A DNA stretch of 64,000 nt from Kryptolebias marmoratus (lineage: Eukaryota > Chordata > Actinopteri > Cyprinodontiformes > Rivulidae), in the NCBI RefSeq assembly GCF_001649575.2, contig NC_051445.1:7710408-7774407 (forward strand), written 5' to 3'. Numbering within the stretch: position 1 is the first letter of the stretch; the number at the start of each line of letters is the position of its first letter. The position numbers were made by a program, and so were the translations under genes. Under the pieces are notes generated by a model that made no database searches, was not told where the DNA came from, and was given only the letters and a program-made list of their open reading frames with translations. This document shows, in pieces, positions 49,069-61,976 of this stretch.

Positions 49069-49582
49069 GGCAGTGCCTGGATAGATTAGACAGGGTGGAG
49101 TGGATGTTGGAGGAAGCAAGGGAGGGAGGAGAATGAAGAAGGAGAGAGACAGACTTTACTGAAGGAGGAAAGGAAAGAAGCTCAAATCTGGCTGAAAAGC
49201 AGGGATGAGGGCATTATTTGAATGATTTTGGCTGCCTCGAGTTTTAGATGATTGTCTTCTTTAAGATGCTATTACTGACAGTTGCTTCTGTGTGAAGTGT
49301 GTGCAGCTCGCTGCAACTCTGTTTATGAGCATTTCATACATTTCCATGCAAAGACCAAAAGAGAAAAAGTTGAATGTCTTTTCCTCTGTATTTGCATGTT
49401 TATGTGTGCCTAACAAGCTTAGCTCCAAACTTAGGGAAGATAGGGCACTGCAGCACTCTTTTTCTGAAAAATTAAAGCGGGAGACCAAAAGGTTTTTTGT
49501 CTAGAGAGAGAAGCCCATGCCTCCCTGCCTCCTCCTCCTCCTCCTCCTCTTCCTCTGACTCCTCCAAATAAATAAGAATTTT

Positions 49583-49597
49583 TGATTACAGTAATCA
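49583..49597. promoter_or_regulatory. palindromic GATTA/TAATC homeodomain-type site
   Basis: TGATTAC-A-GTAATCA is a 15-base perfect inverted repeat of K50-class (OTX/PITX-like) half sites. It is followed by 'ccattaataatgcag'. It lies in unique sequence about 0.5 kb from the octamer palindrome. Confidence 0.3.
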
Positions 49598-51799
49598 GGG
49601 CCATTAATAATGCAGACGCTGTGATGATGCAGAGGAGATGAAAGATGGCTCTTCTCAACCTTTCTGTGTTAGGAGCGAGGGGAGATAGCTGCTTGCTAGC
49701 CACACACACACATTTTACACGCACACAAACATGCAAACACTCACACACGAGTGCAGAATTTATGTTGAGACCAAAAACGCAACCTGTAAGAGATGGAAAG
49801 TTTTAGGGGTATTTTCACCCAACTTCCCCTTAATTTTGACTTGTTCTGACTTGTTTTATTGCTCAGAAGAGGGGTTGGGTCATTTCGAATGTCGTAAATA
49901 GGCATCATTATGAGACACAACAGTATTAGCTTCTCGTTTTTCAAGCTTTTTTTACAGTGAGGGCTGGAGATACAAGACTTGCAAATTGGATTTACAGGAT
50001 CTGATTGTTCTATTTAGCACTTTTTTGAATGGTCCCCGTAGCACCTACATCTCACGTAAACACAGAAAATCAGAACACATTACATACTTCAGCCTCTTCG
50101 CTCTGTCTCTGTCGCACACACACTCTCCTCACGCTGTGTATACCTCCTTTTCCCCGAGGGTGAGTTGGCAGTGGGCCAGCAGTGGGGAGAGAATGCATAA
50201 AGAGCTATTGTGGCTGTTGTCATTAATCAGGCCCGTATGGTTTCTGACAGCAGCATGCGAGGAAGCAAGACTGTCTCTCCTATAGTCTCTCAATGCTCCT
50301 CTTCTCCATTAGCCTACACCAGCCAGACAGTCAGTCTCCAGTTACAAAATGCTGAAGTGTAATGGCACAAAATATCGAAAGACAGAAAGAGGACCAAAGG
50401 AAAGTGGGATGTGAGAAAGAAATGCATATTATGAGGATGGGATGTACTGGTTGCCCCAGCAGTGCCCCTAAAATATTTGGAGCCAACCTTAAAGTGATGA
50501 ACGATGAGATCAAGATTTGTGAGTGCTTCTGTCTCCTTATGTGTCCACATGTTGGAGTGTGTCTGCTCATCCATCTGTTGTCTTTGAGCGTGCACTTTTG
50601 CTGGGCACATGGATGTAATTATATGTAGATTCACGTCCACAGCCGCGCGTATGCGTCTGTCTGTGTGCGCTCATCGCAGATCCACAGAGAACATGTCAAA
50701 GACTGTTTCTCCTACAGGTGTAAGCCCTGAACATCTGGCTGGCACATTTCAAATGCTCTGAAAGGCAGGCGGGGTGGGGCAAAGCCACAGAGGAGGGCAA
50801 AACCACAGTCATTAAAAGGTGGAGGGCTGAGGGGCGGGGACTGAGACCTCATCACTACGGCGTACACCTGCTCGTTGCACGTCCATCTGCCCGCAAACTG
50901 CTATTCTTCCTCCATGTGTTTGTGTCCTGCAGTGGCCACTCTCAGAAAACAGCAACAAGGCAGACATCTGGAGCCAATCAAGACCACAACGGTTCATCTG
51001 CAGGGAGAGGGGAATACCGGTTCGTAAAATTAGATGCTTCATTTTCATGTCAAAAGCAGTCAGTGATGATTACATAAAACCCCTTTTCAAGTCAGATTTC
51101 TGATGTTACGTCAGTATTGATCCACTAACTCAATAAAACTGAAAAACATTTGAGGAATTCTGATAAAAAAAAAAAAAAGATGAAGAGGTTCAATTCAGGC
51201 ATCCCGTTCCCCTGAAATGAACTGATTGTTCTCGAAAAATGAAGAAAATTCCAGATAAAAGTAGGTTTTCTCTGACAAAATTTTTAGTTATTGTTAATCT
51301 GACACCCTCAGATATGACTGGATGTAATAAAAAGATCATTATTATAGGATCTTATAGTGAGTTTTCTTTTACCCATTTTTTTAGTCTCAAAACATAAAAC
51401 CCAATAATTTGCCAGGTCTGAAAGGTTTGAAAAAGGCTGAGCCTCGGGCTTCTCTTTTTTTCTTTTTATGCCTGCAGCATAAAGTTTTTCTCTTTAAGAA
51501 AAAAAAAAAACAGGAGGAAAGTGTCTGAATGTTCAGTCACATTCAAACAGTAGTTACCTATATCTTACACATAATGTTTTATATAGTTTTGAAAATCTTT
51601 TTTATCGGTTTCTTTTTGATTAAACAATGACTTTTCTACTATTATTCACACATATTGTAACTGACTTCCTTTTATATTTTAAGCCATCATTTTTATGTGT
51701 ATACCAGATTTTCAGTATATACATTGAGCAGAGGAAAGTTATTTTCATGTTTATTGCACAACACCAAAATGCAAAGGCAATTTTACCTGTGTGAATGTG

Positions 51800-52385
51800 T
51801 GCTTATATGTGTGTGTTTGTGTGTCTGCCTCTTGCTAAAATATCTCAAGAACCACAGGACAGATTTTAATGGAACTCTCAGAATGTAATCACATCTAAAA
51901 CTGATTAACTTTTAAAACCAATCCAATTTAAGATGACCACCACAGCAAATTGGAAACATAAAAACGGCTATAATTCAGTCAATTTTACAAATATTGTGCC
52001 AAAATTTGATGTGGTTGTAGCTGGGAGTCATTCACAACACATGCTTTAGGTACTACTCATTGCTCAAGACCTGTGCTTAAAACTTCGGCATTACTTTGTC
52101 TGCCAGCAAAATATCTTATATACCACTGGATGGATTTTACTAAAACTTTCAGAAAGTAATTATTGGTTGTATATCAACAAGTGGTTAACTTTTGGATTCA
52201 ATACAATTCAATATGGTCAACACAGCTAATGAACTTTAGCCAACACAAAAAGCTAAAATTTGATGTGGTAGTAGCTGGGACATTCACAACACTTACTCTG
52301 AACGTGACAGCTCGCAATACCACTAAAGATTGTGCATAATGTTATTTTCAAGGTCATGGTTATGTTTTGCAAAACCTATGTACTT
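51800..52385 (+). repeat. dispersed repeat family A, copy 8 (two tandem units)
   Basis: Unit landmarks occur twice: 'atctcaagaaccacaggacagattttaatgga' type at 51841 and 'atcttatataccactggatgg' at 52111; 'aatttaagatgaccacc' near 51925 and 'aattcaatatggtcaac' near 52205. The spacing gives a period of about 280 bases. Confidence 0.85.
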
Positions 52386-54934
52386 TATAACAAGACTGCT
52401 GAAGGATGCATGATAAAACAGAAAGGCATATAGACATTTGAAAGCTAAACAATCACTCTAAACCAATCCTGTTGACATCTCTGTAACTCTGACCTGATGA
52501 TGTACTTAATACAATCATTACACTTTATGGAAGCTTGCAAAAAAAAAAAGAGTTGAATTCAAGTTGCATCATCTCCATTCAGAATGAAAGCGCTGTACAG
52601 ATACACATTGAGTTCACACATGAATGACAGAACCACAGAGTTGGATTGAACATTCACACTACATAGGCACTTGCATGTCAGCACACATCAGCTGAAGTCC
52701 ACTATAGGCTCATGGTCTGTCTGACAGAGTGAAGAATTAGGCTCAAAGCAAAGAATCTCAATGGAGTCTGCGCCATCGGTCACGTCGGCTCCAGTCAAAA
52801 CTGGGTGAGTCAGGCTGAGAGGGTGAGGCATGGTTGGACTCTCAATGTTTGTTCTCTTCGATCTCTCATCAGGCATGCTCAGGTTTTGACTCAAAGCTGA
52901 TCCCGGTTCACCGAAGCACCAAGCTGGATTTGGCTCAAGGCTGCTTCAGTTGTGATTCAGACTGGACATCCACTTGGTTTATCATCCATTTTCATTTGAC
53001 AAAGAGTCACTTTATCTGACAGCAGAGTGTTTTCACCTCAACCCAGCATGAATGTGCCAGTCCAATCTACTGCAGCCACAGTCTGGGAGTCGTGCTATCT
53101 GATGCCCACTGTGCCTGCAGATGCCAGGGTGGCCACTTCTGTTGTGGGCTAAGGCACAGGTCAACACCCTTCTGCCTTCCATCTTTTTTTAATCTCTTTT
53201 TGCCTCTGTATTTTCTCTCTCATCTCACCATGCCTCTTCTCCTTCCTGCTCCCTCTCCCCCTCCCTCAATCCCTCCTTCTTTTCACTCCTCTGCACTGAC
53301 ACGTTAGTCAAATCTGCCTATTATGCGCTTCGTTGGCCATGCATTGCTTTTTATATCAGGCATAAAGCAGTCAATGACACTGAAAAGAGAGAGCACATGA
53401 AAAGGGAGGAGGGAAAAAAAAGTCCTCACGGAGAAGAGAGCCTCATGGTTTGGTAGCCTTTGAATGTTAGCTTCTAGGAGCCGTCATCAGTGTCATAGTT
53501 TGTTTTTTTTTCCCCTGAATGCTCTCACCATCCATGTACATGGGCTAAAACAGAAAGCTTGTTGCAATAATTATACACTCTGCAAAATGGCCTATCATTT
53601 GGTATAAAGGACAGGAGCCTGGGCCTCGACAACAGAAGATCAAACCTGTTGTTACATCAAAAACTGGCACAGATAATAAACATACAGTTTGGACCATCAT
53701 CAGAATCATTCAAGTTTCTATACTAACTGGGTTTCTTACTTTGACTGAAATGAAGTAAATCATGTAAATCATCACCAGTTTTCTCATACGACTCATCTTC
53801 AATAGCCTCCAGTAAACATTTCTGGTAAATGAGGGTCAATCCTGACCACACAACTTGAGTAATTTTAGTTTATTCCTCGGTACAGAACATCATCATCTCT
53901 GGGATGTTGTTGGTTTTCCTCCTATGAACATCCAAATCAAGGTTTTACAACAACATTCCAGTACATTGATTCATTTATTAATCATTCTTTGCTTAAACAA
54001 CTTTTTTACTTAGGGTTGCTGTCCCACTGCCTGACTAACTTTCCCTTTACATAGAGCCCATGGACAGATGTTCTGATGTTTGTCTTTAAAACAGACTGAT
54101 ATAATTCTAAATTCACTGTTTTATTTATATGGACAAATGTAGACCACATACTAAAACACAAATGAAAAATAATAAGTTTCATAGATATTAAAAGGTTCCA
54201 CAAACCTTCTATTTTATTATTCCAGATTTAGGTTTAGTTCTTTCATATCTATAAAACAATATTGGTCATTTATACCAAACTCATCCATCCACAAAACATT
54301 TTCTCCAACATTCTTCTGTTGAGATCAAGTGATATGCATCCAAAGCAGTAGTTTCTCCTACCAGCTCTGCCGTTCATGCCATGTTGTTCACAGCGGTCTC
54401 CTGCTGTGAATTTACTGACTCACTGACTTCTTGTGCATTTTAATTGTAACAAGGATCTGATAAGCATCTTAGAGGCAATGTGGGGGTTTGAGGAGATTTT
54501 AACACATGGAGGGGCTACAGATCAAGCCGTCGATGTTGTGAAGATGATCACTTCATTAATAAAACCACAGCCACTTCATCAACACAACATCAGCAAATTA
54601 TTTACTGCAGCTTTACTTGGCTTCCTTTGTGACCTCACAGACTTTTATACCTCTTTTATTGTTGTTTTTGTTCATTGTGTGCTCTTGATTTTTAAAAAGG
54701 ATTCTCTAACCCTTCCCAGCTTGATTTAAACCATTTATTTCCGACATCCTTAAATATCAACTGATTGTGTCATTGAACATGTTTACAATCATGTGTTAAA
54801 AATCCCACTAATTTAATCCCATCTAATTTAATTAGTTTAAAATTTACTTCCCAATGTTCTAACATTTAGTATCAATTTTGTATTAATTACTTTTTAAGTG
54901 CTTTTAGAACTTGTGTTAAATAAAAAGAAATTCA
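52386..54934. other. gene-free stretch; one unexplained ORF
   Basis: A minus-strand open frame (about 52691-52946) is discussed as a finding. Pyrimidine-rich low complexity at 53180-53290. The 98-codon ORF at 54433-54729 has no familiar domain. Confidence 0.5.
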
Positions 54935-55410
54935 AAGCACAGCATCCTTTGAAAGAATGCATATCGCCTGCCGCCATTAATGCCAGAGTTTTTAGGTGAG
55001 ATCATCTTATGCTGAGAAATTACAGAATGATGGCTATTTTAGTCAAACCTTGAAAATTCCACACAATACTGCAACATCCCGTATGATCTTTTAGCAATGA
55101 GAGTATGTGTTGTGATTGACTTTTAGCTAGAACCACATCAGAATTTAACTAATTTTCTGCAAAACTGACCATGTTATAGATATTTTGTGCTTGTTAAGTT
55201 TGCTTTGCTGTGGTGGCCATCTTGCATTAGGTTGATTCCAGAAAATCATCTGTTGTAGATGTCAACCTAACGATTATTTTCTGAGAACTTCATTAAAATC
55301 CATTTAGTGGTTCATGAGCTATTTTGCTAACGGCAAAAACAAACATTCAGACACACAGACACGTTGCAAAAAACATTATTGCTCCACCTTAAGTGGCAAG
55401 TAATACATAT
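54935..55410 (-). repeat. dispersed repeat family A, copy 9
   Basis: Minus-strand copy. Left end 'cagcatcctttgaaagaatgcat', then 'cctgccgccattaatgcc' and 'gatcatcttatgctgaga'; 'ggccatcttgcattaggttgat' near 55215; 'ttcattaaaatccatttagtgg'; right end 'gctccaccttaagtggcaag'. Both ends are present, so this is one of the most complete single-unit copies. Confidence 0.85.
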
Positions 55411-56404
55411 GGAAAAATAAGAAATTATAGACTTGAAAGCAGCACAGTGCTGAGTGTTTTTACAGCAGCAAGTATTGCTTTTGATTGTCCAGGCTTATAT
55501 TTTTGGGACATTTAAAAACGTAACTTCAGTAAAAAAACTATATTTTTGCACCTAAATCATGCTTGCAATAAATATTGTAACTTTTTTTATACAATCAACC
55601 GTTTATACTATACCATTTAAACATTTTATACTAATTCATATCGCTTATGTCTTGGGGTTTTTTTTTGTTTGTTTGTTTTTTCTTTTTTTCCAAAGTGGTT
55701 GGGAAACAGGGCTTTTAAATTTTTAAATTTCAGTTCCAGGAAGCCAATGGACAAACTGCTGCAGGCATAAAAGCAATTCTCGTTCATACACTGTTGCAAC
55801 TTTTTGAAATATGGGGCTTTGGTTGTGGCTATAGTTGCCTGTGATGGGAGTGAGCTGTGAAAACTATAATCAGTGTCAGCTCACACAGCCAGACCTGACA
55901 CCGCACACTGTGAGACGCAATAGCTCTCCCTGTCAAACACATACACACACACACACGCATATGGCACATGATGCACACACACTCTCTTTTTCCCAATCCA
56001 TCTCTCTTTTCCACCCATTCCTGTCTCTGTATGACACCACACACACACAAAGTCACAAACACATACTCAAATTGATGCTGGGCATCACTGCAGTGAGTGA
56101 CCAATAACACGGGCATCGGGAGGAGCCTGGACAAAGAAATTGTCACTCCACATTGAGTGTATGGAGTGTGTGTTGCTTTCACCAATGCAGGAATGGAAGG
56201 ACTCGTGTCTGTCTGTGTGACAGTGGGTGTGATTCCCAGTGAATTGTGTGTGTATGTGTGTACTTGTGCATTTCTTGCCTTTTATCTAGCTATAGCCTTA
56301 GAGCAATTCACAGCCTGTCACTCAATCTCTAAGGCTGGGAGTAGGAGTGAGAGGGAAGGATGGATCGGGTGGGGAAAGGAAGAGAAGGAGAGAGCATGCA
56401 GCTG

Positions 56405-56436
<32 letters not shown>
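56405..56436 (+). repeat. (GA)n microsatellite
   Basis: GA run with one GG interruption. Confidence 0.9.
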
Positions 56437-56437
<1 letters not shown>

Positions 56438-57307
56438 TAACATTTGGGAAAAAGAGAAGGGCAGAGCATGGCTCAGAGGGAGGACAAGCGGAGGAAAAGA
56501 AGAGATGGTGATACACAGAGTAGCCGAGGCAGTTTGCTCCCTTGGGTGTGTAGGTTAGGGCAGCCCGCGGGCGCAGTTGGCATGCAGCTGGGCACTCTGT
56601 CGCTCAGTCCCTACGGCAGCCTGCGTGTTCGCACTGCCTTCCCTTAGAGAGCAGAGGTTGAAGGGAAAAAAAAGAGTGTGTGTGTGTATGTGTGTCTAGC
56701 TGCTGCCTCATCGGAAATGCCAGCACTGCTACACTTATCTGTTTATGGGCTCATTGCTCAGTCCTGTTGTTGCTCAGGGGGACCATTTGCAGTCACACTT
56801 GCATAATGATAATAATAGGGTGACTTGGAGTGGTTGTGAGAATGCAAGTGTGTGTGTATGTGTGTCGGCACATGTGTTTATGAGAACATAAACTCCTCCT
56901 TTGTTCCTACCTTTTATTCGTTCGTCCGTCCTTGTCTCACACACTGTCCTCACATCACCTCCTCTTACACTAATCACAATACACCAACCCACAGGCTTCC
57001 ACTTTAACCACCCCCCTCCGCCTCAAATTCTCCCCGCCTTGTTCCTGCCCCTTCCTGGTTTCACTGACCACACACCCCCACACAAGTGCTCTGGCATGGC
57101 CCTGTGGGTACACCGCAAGCTGCGGGGGCTTGGCCCACTTTAGCCATGTGCTGTACAAAAGGTGATGATTGCAACACATGTTTTCTTCACAAAAACCAAC
57201 ACCCCACAAACCCTTCATTACTCCTCATGCCCACTTTGAGTGCACTGATTTTTATTCTTAACCCTTTTTCTAATTTTACAAGACTGGGATCATTTTACAT
57301 CCTGTGT

Positions 57308-57325
57308 ATTTTTTTTATTTTTATA

Positions 57326-57357
<32 letters not shown>
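57308..57357 (+). repeat. T-run/(TA)n/T-run low-complexity tract
   Basis: T-rich start, about ten TA units, then a 17-base T run. Confidence 0.95.
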
Positions 57358-57824
57358 GATCCACAAGTTGATTTGTGCCTTCAAGGTATTTTACTGAGAG
57401 AAGTAAAACAAAACAAAGCAAGAATTTCAAAAATATGACATATTGGACAGGTTGGATTAACACTAACAGGCACCATTTATCCAAACATTTTTGGTTTTGT
57501 TTTGTTGTCTTTAAATGACTTTGTGTTGAAACCATGAGCATTTCTAAACTGGAAACCGACAGTTTTCAAAGTTCAACATTAAAATGAGCATTTTAAAGTT
57601 TCATTTTCCAACTTTTGAGAAGAGCTGCACTTTCATTCCACTCACATGTAAATTGGGATGAAATAATTCACCATACCTCCGTGGGGTTTAAAAATAAGAG
57701 CAACAATCATAACCATCCAAGTAAGATAAGCAGTCTCATAAAAATCAAATGTGCACAAGAAACTCAATAGTTGCCGAACAGTTGTCACTTATGCTTGTAA
57801 CACCTATTCCTCTTTAACAAAATT

Positions 57825-58170
57825 GCCTCTATATGTGTGTGTGTGTGTGTGTTAGTTTGCCTCTCTGTTAGTAAAATACCTCATAAAAACTCTAAGGATG
57901 TATTCACTGAATATACTTATATAAAGTATTAACTCTCAGAGTCAACCCAATTCAAGATGGCCACAACAGCTAGCCCTAGCAAACATAAAAATGACTGTAA
58001 CTCAGTTAGTTTTACAGATATTGAGCTACAATTTGGTGGGGTAGTAGTTGAGAGTCTTTCCTGTCACACACACTAAGCAGTAATGGATTACTCAAGCTAT
58101 TTGTTTAAAACTTTAGCATGTAGAGCAGCATTCAATATGCATTTATTCAAGGAATACAAGTTTCATTAAA
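57825..58170 (+). repeat. dispersed repeat family A, copy 10
   Basis: Begins in a GT microsatellite and 'tgttagtaaaatacctcataaa'; then 'gtcaacccaattcaagatgg' (57943-57962), 'ctcagttagttttacagatattgag', and the end 'atgcatttattcaaggaat'. Confidence 0.8.
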
Positions 58171-59204
58171 AAAGTGTCCAAATTATTGCCAGCTAAACAA
58201 CTCACTCTGCTAATTCAAAATGATTTTTATTCTTAACAGATAAAGAACAGATTAAAAAAAGACTTGTCTGGTCCCATGCAAACCTCAGTCCACATAGTTT
58301 GCATGTTTTTCCTTCTACTCAACCTAACTTCTTACTTCACATTCACAAAACATTTGCTTTTGTATGGAAGTTGTATGTTCACTGTGTCCACTAATGTGTC
58401 AGAGGGTCAGAAATAAATGTGTGAGTGCCATGCCGCATTCCTGCCATCTGACTAACCACATTCTTGCCATAGCCTGGCAATTAAAAGCTGTTACCTCCAA
58501 AGTCCCACCACAAAGCAGAGTCCCATAGTGAACTAAGAGCATGGAAAGCCCATTAAAATGGGAAATGCATGCCAGCTTCATAATCGAAACACATGTAAAC
58601 CATTAAGAGTACACTTTGAATTCTTCTTTGTGTTGCTGAGCAGGAAGACGAGAGAGAGGGAGCCAGAGACAGACGTCGGCTCAGAGAGAGTTTGGGATTC
58701 TCATCTCACTTTAAAGCACTTCAAAGTCAGCTACAGAAGGAAGGAAAACTGAGATATTGGGGTGAAAAGAAAGTCTTGCAAAAACATGGCAAAAGTAGAG
58801 AAACTGGGGGTGTTGATTAGTAAGAACGAATTATTGCCTACACGGGCTGTTTCAGCTCTGATTCCACAACTGTTGGGACTTAGCATCCTCCATTTCCACT
58901 CTTTCCACATCTTTCAAAAAGTTTGGCTGAAGGTTCTTTGAATTTGGCCCCTCTGGCGGCAGCCCGGGTGGTGGCCAGAGAAACACTCTTTCCTGATGCT
59001 GGGTGGAAGTGGCAAGCATTTCAGAAAACCACTTCTGAGAACTGACTCTTTGTAAAGGCTTTCTGTCTGTTTCCACTGTTTGTCTGTTTTGTGACTCCAC
59101 CCCTTGTTGTTCAGCCAATTATCAGAGACAACATAACCAGTTTCTTCCTGTAATTTGGTGCTTTTATAGCTTAGATTTAGTGTCTTTTGTTTGCTCATTA
59201 GGAC
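58171..59204. other. gene-free stretch
   Basis: Overlapping minus-strand ORFs at 58852-59198 look protein-like in composition but match nothing I know and show no splice context. No other feature. Confidence 0.5.
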
Positions 59205-59975
59205 ATTTAAAAGTTGAAGGCGTATAATTCCTTGAAGGAATGTGTATGCCCCGCCACCTTTAATAGCAGTATTTTAGGCAAAAAAAACATGTTATGTTGA
59301 GAAATTAGGAGGTTCTAGCTATTTTGGTCAAATCCTAAAAAATACATAATGCGAGATCTCATGTGATATTGCAAAATCTTCCACGATATGTTAGTTCTTG
59401 GAGTATGTGTTGCGAAATACCCTCAGCACGCCAAAGTCAGCTGAGATGTTGCCATTTATGTGTTTTTAAAATTCAGTTATATGTGCAATCATTTTGAATT
59501 TGGTTGACTCTAAGAGTTAATCATTTGTAGTTTTACATTCAATTATTACTTTCTAAAACGTTCATTAAAATCTGTCCAATGGTTTGTGAGATATTTTGCT
59601 AACAGACAGCATTGATCCCAAGAGTTCATGGCAAAGTTTTAAACACAGGCCTTATGCAACCAGTCAGTGGTCAGAGTATAAGTTGTGGATAACTCTCAGC
59701 TACTACCACGCCAAATTTAAGCTCAATATCTGTATAATTTACTGAGTTATATCGATTTTTGTATTTACTAAGATTGCTTTGCTCTGGCTGCCAACTTGAA
59801 TCAAGTTGACTACAAAAGTTAACCAGTTGTAAATGTCAATTCAGTGATTGTTTTCCTAAAGTTTCATTCAAATTTGAACAGTGGTTCATAACATATACAG
59901 ACAAATGAACACACACAGACATGGGCTAAAACATAATCACTCCCCCTTCACCTTGGATGGCGGGTGATAAAATGT
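59205..59975 (-). repeat. dispersed repeat family A, copy 11 (longest, two units, both ends)
   Basis: Left end: palindrome ATTCCTTGAAGGAAT (59227-59241) then 'atgccccgccacctttaat'. Two internal units are marked by 'ttggttgactct' (59500) and 'caagttgactac' (59802), a period of about 302 bases. Right end: 'ttcaccttggatggcgggtgataa'. The CCCGCCACC and GGATGGCGGGTGATA ends are inverted relative to each other, which suggests terminal inverted repeats of a non-autonomous DNA element. Confidence 0.85.
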
Positions 59976-61872
59976 CTTTCTGCTCTCTTTTTTTTACACT
60001 GACACGGGAAAAACGGCTCCGGTTCTCTTTTATCTCCGCGTATCTGCTTAATTTGCCCTCTTTCTCATTTGTAACCCCACTGTCTGTCTCTTGTTGTTAC
60101 ATAAGTGAACTCTGCATCGCATTAACACAAACACACACACAGACGCATCTCCACGGCGACACACAACTTCCATACAAAAAGACCACATCTAGCTGTTGTG
60201 CGGTGATTGTGTTAAACACCAATATTTCATAGATTCTGACTTTACAGCCTGTACTCCTCCCAATGTTCAGCTGCTTGATGGCACCACAGTTTTTATTTCT
60301 TTTTTTTTTTCCTCATCCTTTTTTTCTTTTTCTGTTTTGCAACTCTAAAACTTCTCATGCATTCTCTTTGAAAGAGTGCTTGTACACTCATCAAATTGTG
60401 GTTGTACACTTTTATCCACTTCAAGTAACCTGCATCTCAATCACATTTTCTTTTTTTTATTAGTTCAGTTTTAGTGCATATGTTTGTTAAATATTTTTCC
60501 TTTCTTTTCGTCAAGTTTCTTTTCCAGCTCTTATTTGTACCCAAATATCTTGTTTTCCATTCACTCCTTTCCCTGATGGTTTCTCAATCACCATTAGAAT
60601 TTATATTCAGATGTTCCAATTCCTGCTGATTCTATCCTAATTCATCCTGCTTATGTGTCTTTTTTCTCTTTGCCACTTTCATCCTCCTCCCTCCGTAACT
60701 ACAGTGACCTCGGAGCTGTGTGATTATCGACCTGCAGGGTTACAGCGAAGGATTCTCAATACAGCCTCCTTCCTCTTAGAGCACCAAGGATCTTTTAAAG
60801 TGGAGGTCTGAAGCATGCAATTTTGAAATAATGTGTAATGTAGTACTTTGATTTTTGTTTGAATGAGTAAGTATATGCTACATATATGTAGTAGTGTGTA
60901 TATATTAAATCAAGGTGTTCTTTGGGCAGTTTTGATTTCAAGCAGGCAACTGACTATCATCTTTATTTTGCAAATTAACTTAAACATTTTTATTAGGAAT
61001 AACAAGTATAAAAACAGATGATGATTCTTAGCATTTTCATTGTGCAACTTTACTGTTTCAACCTAAAATGTGATGAAAGTACTCTCAAAATTTCCCATCA
61101 CTTTGAAATAATTTAAAATATACTAATGTTTGCAGTTTTGCTAGAAAATTTCTTGTCCAAACCTCCGAAAATACAAGATTTTATTTGCACAGCATTTTGT
61201 GGCCATTCTTGTCTGGTTTCCCCTTTTCATGATGCGCCATACATTTTCAAAGCACTGTCAAACATAAATATGCTGTTTCTGTGAAGTTAAGAGCTGTTCA
61301 GAAGGAATCTGGCATTGTGTATATGAAGTAATAACAGACCTTGGAAAAGACACCCCCTCAATTGTAGCATAAGATCCTCTGAAGTTCTAAAATATGCCAC
61401 TGATTCTACGGCACCTTGAGACATATGAAAGTCAGTTATGGCGTGAACATTGATGCACCCCATCAAAAACTCGTTTGCTTAAAGTCCTTTCGCTAAAAAC
61501 AGTCTGAATGGCCTTCCCCAGCTTCACAGATAAAACCTGAAGTGAGTTTTCCCAGGAGCAAGCTGAAACTCATCTGACCACAAAGCATCATCTTTCTGTT
61601 CATTTGAGAGGAGCTTTAGCCCTGAAATCTGGCAACATGGGTAAAACTGGGTAACTCTGAGTAAGGCAAAGTGCTGTCCTCAAGCCTCACATTTGGTGGC
61701 GCAAGCCAAAATGTTACAGTGGCGGTCATGTGTGTCCAGGTGATTATCCACATCCCTCAAGTTTGTTATTTGAGTAGCTTGTTTAAAACATGGAGAGAAG
61801 CTAACCAGAGTCTGCAGTCTGGTTGGTTTGTATGGCATATTTAAGAATGAACGTAACCCCAAAAGCTGCCCC
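59976..61872. other. gene-free stretch
   Basis: T-rich unique sequence without recognised features. Confidence 0.6.
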
Positions 61873-61976
61873 ACCATCAGTGTATGAATGGGTGAATGAC
61901 TGATTGTAGTGTATAGTGCTTTGGGGGTCCTTGGACTAGATAAAGCACTATACAAGTGCAAGCTATTTACCATTTT
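61873..61976 (-). mobile_element. common fish SINE-like fragment
   Basis: The plus strand reads 'gtgtatgaatgggtgaatgac', 'tatagtgctttggggg', 'ataaagcactatacaagtgc', 'tttaccattt'. This is the recognisable terminal part of a very abundant teleost dispersed repeat ('ggtaaatgg..ta-tatagcgcttt' in the other direction). Orientation is inferred. Confidence 0.65.

Larger units (their letters stand above)
47914..51799. other. gene-free stretch with palindromic factor-type sites
   Basis: Unique sequence with pyrimidine-rich blocks at 48770-49000. Two palindromic motifs near 49.06 and 49.59 kb are listed separately. No exon recognised. Confidence 0.5.
55411..57824. other. gene-free stretch with microsatellites
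   Basis: CA-rich tracts at 55938-56050, an AG tract at 56405-56436 and an AT/T tract at 57308-57357. A GC-richer block at 56540-56640. No exon recognised. Confidence 0.55.

Noticed and set aside
54433..54729. 98-codon plus-strand ORF
   Set aside because: AT-rich, no family resemblance and a hydrophobic low-complexity end; likely chance.
58852..59198. Two overlapping minus-strand ORFs of about 90 codons
   Set aside because: Both frames are open at once, neither matches a known family, and no splice sites or start context support either.
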